Below are positions 6,601 to 13,017 of a stretch of 39,458 nucleotides of DNA, piece after piece (the first letter of the stretch is position 1; each line of letters begins with the position of its first letter). The notes under the pieces were generated by a model. The model made no database searches, was not told the DNA's origin, and saw nothing but the letters and a program-made list of their open reading frames with translations. The stretch spans positions 1-39,458 of the IMG/VR virus record IMGVR_UViG_3300044655_000546. One strand, written 5' to 3'. Source of the stretch: a virus. The translations under genes and the position numbers were made by a program.

Positions 6601-6848
6601 ACGAAGCACCGAAGAAGATTTGGTATAGCTTTGAGTACGAGAAAAGAATCATTGCAGGAGCAAATGAAGAAGATACCCCATACATCCGCGCAGACCTAGT
6701 GGATGGGTTGGTTGAGGCGTTGGAAGAAATGACCGAATTGAACAGGGTCTATTGGAAGGCTATTGCTTTTGAACCCTCTGTAGGAGGAACTTTTCAAGAG
6801 GTTTTAAACAAAGCCCGAGCCGCGCTGAAAGCGTTGGAGGAAGAATGA
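6597..6848 (+). CDS. conserved phage protein, APKKIW family, 83 aa (paralog B)
   Basis: Paralog of 4328-4549. It starts NEAPKKIWYS, has YIRADLVDGLVEALEEM, the canonical family form, and ends AALKALEEE. It is ten residues longer than paralog A. Identity at the DNA level in the GLVEALE block and the AALKA end suggests recent duplication or gene conversion. The function is unknown. Confidence 0.75.
   Translation: MNEAPKKIWYSFEYEKRIIAGANEEDTPYIRADLVDGLVEALEEMTELNRVYWKAIAFEPSVGGTFQEVLNKARAALKALEEE
6705..6724 (+). repeat. 20-base identical repeat within paralog B
   Basis: Identical to 4433-4452, in the same reading frame of the paralogous gene. Confidence 0.85.
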
Positions 6849-7033
6849 GCGAAGTAAAACCCCGCAGGTTGCGCGTATCGCACGAAGATATGGAACGTAT
6901 CAACAGGTCGCTAGAAGTAGCGCGAAGGGTCGGTATGACAGAACGTGAAGCCCATGAACTGCGCAATGATCTGATTAAGATTTATGGTGAGGAGGTATCG
7001 AGTGTACGAGAGACCCGTACTGACAGCCGATGA
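6845..7033 (+). CDS. hypothetical protein, 62 aa
   Basis: A small, highly charged, helical protein (RRLRVSHEDMERINRSLEVARR). GGAGGA precedes the ATG, which overlaps the previous stop. It overlaps the next gene by about 30 bases. No family is recognised. Confidence 0.65.
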   Translation: MSEVKPRRLRVSHEDMERINRSLEVARRVGMTEREAHELRNDLIKIYGEEVSSVRETRTDSR

Positions 7034-7235
7034 GCCCAAGCTGAAGCTCGTCATGGACGAGAAGCCCCCGATGGCCTGCAAGATTTATATGGTTAGCGAG
7101 TATGGGACAGGGGTGATTGGAGATTACCATCCCGAGCTCGGGATCGTAGCGTGGGCAGAACTACCGAAGCTCAGCAAAGAGCAGAGGAAACGTATACAGG
7201 AGAAGAGAAATGGCACGCGGGCCGCTGACCAATAA
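7002..7235 (+). CDS. hypothetical protein, 77 aa, probable GTG start
   Basis: AGGAGG at 6990-6995 is six bases from the GTG at 7002 (first residues MYERPVLT), so this start is preferred over the ATG at 6984, which lies upstream of the ribosome-binding site. The C-terminus is basic (KEQRKRIQEKRNG). The family is not recognised. Confidence 0.65.
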   Translation: MYERPVLTADEPKLKLVMDEKPPMACKIYMVSEYGTGVIGDYHPELGIVAWAELPKLSKEQRKRIQEKRNGTRAADQ

Positions 7236-7518
7236 AGAAATTTTTCACGGGTTGGATAACCTACCGCTTCCTGTGGGGCACTACTCAAGAGGAGGCACCT
7301 TCGCTGAGGGCGTAGCGTATGCAGAGAGAATGCACGGCATTACGAAGTGCGAAGAACCGGAACCGGAACCAGAACCAGAGCCTATGAACGAAGAACCCGC
7401 GGCTCTTATGGCCGTACACAATTGGGGCGACGACAAGGAATTCTGGTTCAAACCACTGATGAAAGACTTGCCAGTTGGGGAGTACGAACTTTATCTAGCT
7501 GAACGGGAGGCAAAATGA
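7210..7518 (+). CDS. hypothetical protein with Glu-Pro repeat, 102 aa
   Basis: AGGAGA precedes the ATG at 7210, inside the end of the previous gene. The middle holds a short (EP)n run at about residues 48-58, encoded near 7351-7383, probably an extended rigid linker between two small domains. The C-terminal domain includes WGDDKEFWFKPL. The function is unknown. The run is a slippage-prone microrepeat and may vary in length between relatives. Confidence 0.65.
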   Translation: MARGPLTNKEIFHGLDNLPLPVGHYSRGGTFAEGVAYAERMHGITKCEEPEPEPEPEPMNEEPAALMAVHNWGDDKEFWFKPLMKDLPVGEYELYLAEREAK

Positions 7519-7784
7519 AATACGAACACACTGAAGAAGGCGTGATGATTATGAAAGACGGACTGGCATGGGGTGAAACCTATGCTGATGGACGGGAAAC
7601 GAATTACGGATGGATGGACCCTACGGCGAAGACTGTGAGGTTTACGCATAAAAGCCGTGCGGAATTTTTGCAGCATCCTACCGACGCAACATGGACTGGT
7701 AGTCATTACACCAGAGAGCTGAGCACAGGCAAGATCGTAAAGGTAAAACGTACTGTGACTGTGGAGACTGAAGATGGGAACTAA
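7515..7784 (+). CDS. hypothetical protein, 89 aa
   Basis: GGAGG lies five bases before the ATG, which overlaps the upstream stop. It appears beta-rich with several aromatic residues (GLAWGETYADG, NYGWMDP). No family is recognised. Confidence 0.65.
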   Translation: MKYEHTEEGVMIMKDGLAWGETYADGRETNYGWMDPTAKTVRFTHKSRAEFLQHPTDATWTGSHYTRELSTGKIVKVKRTVTVETEDGN

Positions 7785-8079
7785 ACACAAACACTACGAT
7801 GTGATCGTCGCGTGGGCGGCGGGTGAGGAGGTTGAATGTGAAACGCTACCGGGAGCATGGATTTCAGTGCCCTCTCATCCGGCATGGGATACAGGTATAA
7901 ATTTTCGCATCAAACCCAAGCGCGTGAAGAAAGAGGGGTGGGTGAATGTTTATCCAGATAAGTATGCGTGGCACATTACAGCGAAAACCGAATTTCATTT
8001 TAATAAAGAACACGCAGATCGTATGGCAACAAAAGATAGAGTAGCCTGCATCCGCATCGAATGGGAGGAAGAAGAATGA
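7774..8079 (+). CDS. conserved phage protein, KHxDVIxAWAxGEEVE type, 101 aa
   Basis: The opening KHKHYDVIVAWAAGEEVE followed by a Trp-containing segment and INFRIKPK resembles a small-protein family frequent in proteobacterial phages, of unknown function. It ends in EEEE. The DNA encoding this end is repeated at the end of the next gene. Confidence 0.7.
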   Translation: MGTKHKHYDVIVAWAAGEEVECETLPGAWISVPSHPAWDTGINFRIKPKRVKKEGWVNVYPDKYAWHITAKTEFHFNKEHADRMATKDRVACIRIEWEEEE

Positions 8080-8083
8080 GTAA
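8062..8083 (+). repeat. 22-base exact direct repeat, copy 1 (gene boundary)
   Basis: Identical to 8247-8268. Each copy contains a gene's last Glu codons, the GGAGG ribosome-binding site and the next gene's ATG AGT AA start, so the two copies bracket the gene 8076-8264 exactly. Confidence 0.9.
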
Positions 8084-8264
8084 ACAGGATCTCTGCGAAG
8101 TCCTCGCAGAAAACGAAATACGAGGTAAAACGCACGAAGAACTGAGGGAGTTGACGAGTGAGTACTTGTATGACGCGTTCATCGGGTACAGCAAAGACAC
8201 CCTACGAGAGATAGCCGAGAAGCACGCCATTGATATCGAAGACTTCTGGGAGGAAGAAGAATGA
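8076..8264 (+). CDS. hypothetical acidic helical protein, 62 aa
   Basis: The start ATG at 8076 follows GGAGG with seven-base spacing and overlaps the upstream stop. It is rich in Glu and helical (KTHEELRELTSEYL, KDTLREIAEKH) and ends DFWEEEE. The whole gene lies between two copies of a 22-base repeat, as expected of an exchangeable cassette. The function is unknown. Confidence 0.7.
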   Translation: MSKQDLCEVLAENEIRGKTHEELRELTSEYLYDAFIGYSKDTLREIAEKHAIDIEDFWEEEE

Positions 8265-8268
8265 GTAA
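8247..8268 (+). repeat. 22-base exact direct repeat, copy 2 (gene boundary)
   Basis: Identical to 8062-8083. It carries the ribosome-binding site and start of the TPR/glycosyltransferase-like gene. Confidence 0.9.
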
Positions 8269-9484
8269 CGAGGCCGCACGGTTGTGCGAAGAAGGATTGG
8301 AGCTGATGACCCAACATCGTTGGGAGGAAGCTGAGGAGAAGATGGAGCAAGCCCTTGACCATGACGATCAGAGTTCTGAACTCTGGTACAACCTCGGGAA
8401 GTGCAGGTTCCATCAAGATAAGTTTTACGAGGCTAAGAGTGCACTATGCGCGGCCATTAGCATACGCATGGGTGAACCATCGGAGGAAGGGATAGAGTTC
8501 CCTGTTCATGTTAAAAAATACCCGGAAGCCCACGCCCTATTAGGCTCGTGCTACTACGCACAGCATGAATTGTATAAGGCCAAAAACTGTTTCCGTGGGG
8601 CCCTGCACCCTAATAACACCCCGGAATTTAACAGAGAGTGTGAGACTGCGGCAGCTCACGCCGCACTTGCAAGTGGTAAGTATGACCGGGTTGATTGGTT
8701 TGACTATCAACAACGCCTCACTGAGCCAGACACATGGGATGGCGCTCAGTCTCTCAGAGGAAAGACCCTGCTCGTTAAGGCTGAAGGGGGGCTCGGGGAT
8801 CAGATCTTCTTCGCGCGGTATGCGGATATGTTGTGCGGTCTTGGTGCAGGGTATGCGGTGTGGGAATGCGATGAACCATTACTATCGTACTTTGACTGCG
8901 GGTTGGAAATGATAACGGAGAAGCGGGGCACTATCGTAGAGCATGACTATATGGTCCATGCAGGCTCCCTGCCGTATATTTTCGGCACGAAAATGGGAAC
9001 GATCCCTACTATGGGTGGGTGGAGTTCTCCTGATGTAGATAACCCCAAGCGTATCGGACTCGCTTGTTCGGGTAACCCCCTGCACCCTGATGATCATCAC
9101 AGATCCATACCCCTCGCGGCTTTCGAGCCTTTGTTTGCGTTAGATAAAAACTTTTACCTTATGCAGAAGGATGTCAGACATACAGACGTAGAAGCCTTCG
9201 CTTTGTCAGGGATGGAGAAACCTGAATTCACAGATGTATACGCTATGGCTCAGCGCATCGTGGAGCTTGATCTCGTCATCACAGTAGACACTATGACTGC
9301 GCACCTTGCAGGTGCTGAGGGAATCCCTACAATCCTCCTGCTTCCTTATGCCTGTGACTGGCGGTGGGGTTTGGAAGGTGATAGGACGCCTTGGTATCCG
9401 TCGATAAGGATCTTCAGACAAGGAGAGGACAGGGAGTGGGGTCCGGTAATTCAGAAAGTTGTGGAGGAGTTGAGCAATGGATGA
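8261..9484 (+). CDS. TPR protein with glycosyltransferase family 9-like C-terminal domain, 407 aa
   Basis: Residues 5-115 form TPR-like helix pairs (WEEAEEKMEQAL, LWYNLGKCRF, HALLGSCYYAQHELYKAKNCF). From about residue 168 the protein matches the TPR-linked GT9/heptosyltransferase-like fold. Signs are the GGLGDQIFFARY loop (GGLGD at 176-180), then VDTMTAHLAGAEG from about residue 342 and LLPYACDWRWGLEGDRTPWYP, a hallmark of this group in Proteobacteria. Known GT9 enzymes move sugars from nucleotide-sugar donors to LPS. In a phage it may modify a host surface glycan, virion protein or DNA base; which one is unknown. It sits between the small-gene block and the replication genes. The fold call is good, the substrate open. 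Confidence 0.85.
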   Translation: MSNEAARLCEEGLELMTQHRWEEAEEKMEQALDHDDQSSELWYNLGKCRFHQDKFYEAKSALCAAISIRMGEPSEEGIEFPVHVKKYPEAHALLGSCYYAQHELYKAKNCFRGALHPNNTPEFNRECETAAAHAALASGKYDRVDWFDYQQRLTEPDTWDGAQSLRGKTLLVKAEGGLGDQIFFARYADMLCGLGAGYAVWECDEPLLSYFDCGLEMITEKRGTIVEHDYMVHAGSLPYIFGTKMGTIPTMGGWSSPDVDNPKRIGLACSGNPLHPDDHHRSIPLAAFEPLFALDKNFYLMQKDVRHTDVEAFALSGMEKPEFTDVYAMAQRIVELDLVITVDTMTAHLAGAEGIPTILLLPYACDWRWGLEGDRTPWYPSIRIFRQGEDREWGPVIQKVVEELSNG

Positions 9485-9656
9485 ACATACACTGGAAATT
9501 TGCATTAAAGAGCTGGTCACTATCAAAGACGGTCTGAACATCTTGGCGGATAAGAAAATCATGGAGACTGGAAAGGGTGACTTCTTTCTGGACGGGCAGG
9601 TGCTAGGGCTCAACATGGCCATCGCTGCGTTGGAGGATCTGGAGAAAGAGGAATGA
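9477..9656 (+). CDS. hypothetical protein, 59 aa
   Basis: ATG 9477 to TGA 9656, with GGAGG at 9463-9467. It overlaps the upstream gene by eight bases and the nuclease gene downstream by an ATGA. The product is helical (MDEHTLEICIKELVTIKDGL ... AIAALEDLEKEE), possibly a small coiled-coil partner of the VRR-NUC protein. No family is recognised, but the tight coupling on both sides makes it a real gene. Confidence 0.7.
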   Translation: MDEHTLEICIKELVTIKDGLNILADKKIMETGKGDFFLDGQVLGLNMAIAALEDLEKEE

Positions 9657-9949
9657 CCCCCGAGGCAAAGACCAAAAAGCAGATCAAACAGATACTAGAG
9701 GAACTCAAATGCTACTACTTCATGCCACCTGCAAATGGATACGGGAGAGCTGGGATTCCAGATTTCGTTGGTTGTCTGAATGGGCGGTTTATAGCTATCG
9801 AAGCGAAGGCCGGGAAAGGAAAGACGACAGCCCTTCAAGACCGAGAGATGGAAAAGATAGAAGGATCTGGTGGCTTCGTGATGGTCGTTAATGAAAATAA
9901 TTTAGACAGTCTAAAAAGAGTATTAGAAGAATGGACCTTTACACACTAG
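9653..9949 (+). CDS. VRR-NUC domain nuclease, 98 aa
   Basis: A stand-alone VRR-NUC (PD-(D/E)XK superfamily) domain. The active-site order is visible: ANGYGRAGIPDF with D37, then IEAKAG with E50 and K52, followed by the conserved Gln (LQDRE). Family members cut branched or structured DNA, and phage versions are usually about 90-120 residues, so this is full length. It begins in an ATGA overlap with the small helical gene and overlaps the DNA polymerase start by 19 bases, consistent with a repair or replication-intermediate role. Confidence 0.9.
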   Translation: MTPEAKTKKQIKQILEELKCYYFMPPANGYGRAGIPDFVGCLNGRFIAIEAKAGKGKTTALQDREMEKIEGSGGFVMVVNENNLDSLKRVLEEWTFTH

Positions 9950-11781
9950 ACTTTGAGACCTTTTATGACAAAGAGTACTCTTTGTCTAAGAGAGATACGA
10001 CCACTCAGCGCTACGTAGACGATACGCGTTTTGAGACGATTGGCGTTGCTGTAAAGAAGAATGACGAAGAGACGGTCTGGCTCTCTGGCACGCATGAGGA
10101 GATTAGGAACTGGCTTCATTCTTTCGATTGGCGTAACTCATTTTTGCTGGCGCACAATGCGCTGTTCGATGCGACTATCCTCGCATGGCGTTTCGGAATC
10201 TATCCCAAAGTTATTCTCGACACATTGTCGATGGCCCGTGCGGTGCTCGGTATGGATGCAGGGGGCTCGCTCAAGGCGCTGGCTGAGCGATATGAGTTGG
10301 GAGTAAAGGGTGAGGAAGTCATTCATGCTATGGGTAAACGCCGCATCGACTTCGCAGAAGATGAACTGGCCCGGTATGGAGAGTACTGCAGGAACGACGT
10401 AGAGCTAACGTACGCGCTGTTCAAGAAGCTGGCGCATCGGTTCAACAAGATCGAGATTGCCCTGATCGACATGACGATCAAAATGCACGCCGACCCTCAC
10501 TTCATGCTTGATCGACAGATGCTCGAAGAGCACTTGGTTCAGGTGCGGGAGAACAAGGAAAAACTCTTGGCTGAATGCGGACTCGACAAAGAAAACCTGA
10601 TGAGTAACCAGAAGCTCGCAGAAGTGCTTGAGCAGTTTGGTGTAGAGGTCCCCAGAAAGATCAGCCTACGTACAGGCAAGGAAACATTCGCATTCGCTAA
10701 GAGTGATGAAGCGTTCAAGGCTCTGCTTGAGCATGAGGACGAGCGAGTGCAGGCCGTCATTGCGGCGAGATTAGGTGTCAAGTCAACGCTCGAAGAGAAA
10801 CGTACCGAGAAGTTTATTGATATCCACGAAGCAGGGGGTGCACTACCTGTCCCGCTCAAATACTACGGTGCCATCACAGGGCGTTGGTCAGCCATCGATG
10901 GTATCAATCTGCAGAACCTTCCGAGAGCGTCAAAGCTGAAGAAGGCAATCGTTCCCCCGCTTGGCTATAGCATCGTAGGTGCTGACTTAAGCAACATTGA
11001 ACTACGCGTAGGGCTAGCGTTCGCAGGGCAGAATGACAAGCTGAAGATGCTTGGCGAAGGGCTCGATCTATACAAGGACTTCGTGGCTCCCATCTTTAAT
11101 GTGCCCTACGACGAGGTGGATGAAGGGCAACGCTTCATCGGCAAGACATCTCAGCTTTCGCTTATTTACGGCACTGGCGCCAAAAAGTTACGCGCTGCTA
11201 TCAAGGCAGATGCCAAGTACGGTAAGGACATCGGAGAAGAGCTCGCTGAAAAAATAGTATCCACATATAGGCAGGAGTACTCTCAAGTAAAAGCAGCTTG
11301 GTACGACGCAGGGAAAGCACTGGATGCCATCAGGTTCCACGAGTATGCAGAGATCGGTCTGGGGCCTTTGACATTGAAAGTTGAGGGCACACATGGTATA
11401 AAACTCCCATCTGGGTTGTACCTCACCTATCCAGAGTTAAGGGTCTCCGAAGACGAATTAGGGCGCAAACAGTACGCATACCAGACGAGAAAAGGGAAGG
11501 TCAGCATCCACGCTGCCAAGTGCTATCAAAACGTGATTCAGGCCCTAGCGAGGTGCGTCATGGGTGAAGCGATGGTAAGGGTGCACAAAAAATATCCAGT
11601 AGCACTGACCATTCACGACGCACTGTACATAGCGGTACCGACAGAAGAAGCAGAAGAGGCTCGTCGGTTCATCATTACTGAGTTACGCAAAGCGCCTACG
11701 TGGCTCCCTGATATGCCGTTGGACGCTGAAGGTGGGATAGGAGACAACCTCTCATTTAAGATGGAAAAGCTCAAAACATGA
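9931..11781 (+). CDS. family A DNA polymerase with 3'-5' exonuclease, 616 aa
   Basis: Replicative phage PolA. The N-terminal DnaQ-like exonuclease has ExoI D7-x-E9 (LDFET), ExoII around H75-N76 and D80 (AHNALFD), and ExoIII Y152-x3-D156 (YCRND). The polymerase part has motif A GADLSNIEL (D352), motif B R401-x3-K405-x7-YG, and motif C IHDALY (H562 D563 A564). Motif C carries Ala where Pol I and T7 polymerase have Glu (HDE); both metal-binding Asp residues are kept, so activity is expected. The start is fixed by the exonuclease motif only seven residues in. The length matches compact phage PolA without a 5'-nuclease domain. Confidence 0.95.
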   Translation: MDLYTLDFETFYDKEYSLSKRDTTTQRYVDDTRFETIGVAVKKNDEETVWLSGTHEEIRNWLHSFDWRNSFLLAHNALFDATILAWRFGIYPKVILDTLSMARAVLGMDAGGSLKALAERYELGVKGEEVIHAMGKRRIDFAEDELARYGEYCRNDVELTYALFKKLAHRFNKIEIALIDMTIKMHADPHFMLDRQMLEEHLVQVRENKEKLLAECGLDKENLMSNQKLAEVLEQFGVEVPRKISLRTGKETFAFAKSDEAFKALLEHEDERVQAVIAARLGVKSTLEEKRTEKFIDIHEAGGALPVPLKYYGAITGRWSAIDGINLQNLPRASKLKKAIVPPLGYSIVGADLSNIELRVGLAFAGQNDKLKMLGEGLDLYKDFVAPIFNVPYDEVDEGQRFIGKTSQLSLIYGTGAKKLRAAIKADAKYGKDIGEELAEKIVSTYRQEYSQVKAAWYDAGKALDAIRFHEYAEIGLGPLTLKVEGTHGIKLPSGLYLTYPELRVSEDELGRKQYAYQTRKGKVSIHAAKCYQNVIQALARCVMGEAMVRVHKKYPVALTIHDALYIAVPTEEAEEARRFIITELRKAPTWLPDMPLDAEGGIGDNLSFKMEKLKT

Positions 11782-12455
11782 AAGTCCCCGCTTGGTCATA
11801 TAGCTCACTGAAGTTGTTCGATACCTGTCCTCGAAAGTACGAAGCTGAGCGTATCACCAAGGAAGTGCCCTTCACGGACAATGTGGCCACCATTTATGGG
11901 AAAGAGTTCCATCTAGCGTGTGAAGAGTTCATTCGCGATGGTAAGCCACTAGATCCGCGGTTTGAATGGATGCGGGGGAAACTTGAGACGCTGAATAAGC
12001 TACCCGGCGATAAGCATTGTGAGTTGAAGCTGGGAGTTAAGAAGGAGGATGGCAAGCTCGTTGCTTGTGACTTCTTTGATGCAGGGGTGTGGTTCAGAGG
12101 TGTTGCGGATCTCGTGATCGTTGACGGCGCCAAGGGGTATGTACTGGACTACAAGACAAGCAAGAGCTCTAAGTACGCTGATCTGAAGCAGATTGCCCTC
12201 ATGTCAGCGGCGCTGTTTCTGAAGTTTCCACAGCTAGAAAGAATTAAGGGCGCATTGCTGTTTGCCGTTGCTGAAGACCTTGTAAGAGCCGAATATACAA
12301 GGGAAAATGCTCTAAACATTTTTGCTGATCTGCATGAGACTTTAGCGCTACGTGAAGCGTCCTATTACACGAACGTATTCAATGAGAAGCCTAATGGCCT
12401 ATGCAGAAAATGGTGCGGGGTTCTCTCGTGCCCCCATAACGGAGCGAACAGGTAA
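11778..12455 (+). CDS. Cas4/RecB-like PD-(D/E)XK nuclease with Fe-S cysteines, 225 aa
   Basis: Active-site residues follow the RecB/Cas4 order: H45, D111 (GVADL), D124-x-K126 (LDYKTSKS) and Q138. Four cysteines, C17 (DTCPRKYE) and C209, C213, C218 near the C-terminus, have the arrangement of the iron-sulfur cluster in Cas4, AddB and Dna2. Known relatives are 5'-3' or end-processing ssDNA exonucleases. It is coupled to the polymerase by an ATGA overlap, so a role in recombination-dependent replication or host DNA breakdown is likely. There is no CRISPR array or Cas1 in the window, so it is not an adaptation gene here. Confidence 0.9.
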   Translation: MKVPAWSYSSLKLFDTCPRKYEAERITKEVPFTDNVATIYGKEFHLACEEFIRDGKPLDPRFEWMRGKLETLNKLPGDKHCELKLGVKKEDGKLVACDFFDAGVWFRGVADLVIVDGAKGYVLDYKTSKSSKYADLKQIALMSAALFLKFPQLERIKGALLFAVAEDLVRAEYTRENALNIFADLHETLALREASYYTNVFNEKPNGLCRKWCGVLSCPHNGANR

Positions 12456-12739
12456 TGGCTAGAGACTACAAACAAGATTGGCAGAACGAAAAGGCACGGC
12501 AGGAAAAGAACCCCAAGGTGCTGAAAGCTAAATTGGCGCGGCAGACGCTCCGGCGCAAGCTGGACAAAGATGGCGTAGCCCGCGATGGAAAAGACATTGC
12601 TCACAAGAAAGCGCTGTCAAAAGGTGGTAGCAATGGCGATGGATACTTCCTAGCCTCTAAGCACGAAAACCGCAGCTTTGCTAGAACCAGCAACCACAAG
12701 CCTAAAGCAACCTACGATAGTCCAAAGAAGAAGCGATGA
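12455..12739 (+). CDS. small basic HNH-like protein, 94 aa
   Basis: Very basic at both ends. The centre reads DIAHKKALSKGGSNGDGYFL then KHENRSF, the layout of small HNH endonucleases (D-H ... GG-x-N ... N-R), but the leading dyad is AHK instead of the usual DH/HH, so catalysis is uncertain. It may be a nuclease or a non-catalytic DNA-binding relative. Starts in a TAATG overlap with the Cas4-like gene. Confidence 0.55.
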   Translation: MARDYKQDWQNEKARQEKNPKVLKAKLARQTLRRKLDKDGVARDGKDIAHKKALSKGGSNGDGYFLASKHENRSFARTSNHKPKATYDSPKKKR

Positions 12740-12978
12740 AGGTAACACCCAAAGCAGTGCGTGACCTGTCAAAGAACTCGGGGTTTCCCGAGGAACTGAT
12801 AGAACGACACATAGATCAGCTAATCAACTTTACGTTTGCTGTAGCCAAGCGAGAGCGAAAGCAGTGCAGGCAAGTGGTTAAGAAATGGATACATGCAGAG
12901 GGCGTGATTAAGCCCGATCTTCTGACCTATTTAACGGAAGAACTAGAAAACGAAGACGAACTGTACGATATTCTTTAA
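12736..12978 (+). CDS. hypothetical protein, 80 aa
   Basis: A soluble helical protein with a basic middle (AKRERKQCRQVVKKW) and an acidic C-terminus (EELENEDELYDIL). It is coupled to the preceding gene by an ATGA. Its place between nuclease and helicase genes suggests a replication accessory role. The family is not recognised. Confidence 0.7.
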   Translation: MKVTPKAVRDLSKNSGFPEELIERHIDQLINFTFAVAKRERKQCRQVVKKWIHAEGVIKPDLLTYLTEELENEDELYDIL

Positions 12979-12986
12979 TGGGCTCT

Positions 12987-13004
12987 TCGCCTCCCTTAAG
13001 GCGA
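12987..13004 (+). other. small hairpin in the gap before the helicase gene
   Basis: A 6-bp stem (TCGCCT / AGGCGA) with a 6-base loop, not followed by a T-run, 13 bases upstream of the helicase ATG. It may influence helicase translation or be chance. It is not a terminator. Confidence 0.35.
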
Positions 13005-13017
13005 TGACGGGAAGAAC

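Noticed and set aside
11778-12455. Cas4-like gene as part of a CRISPR-Cas system
   Set aside because: No Cas1, Cas2, effector genes or array nearby; this nuclease type is common in phage replication modules.
12987-13004. Hairpin before the helicase gene as a terminator
   Set aside because: Short stem and no T-run; genes on both sides appear to belong to one operon.
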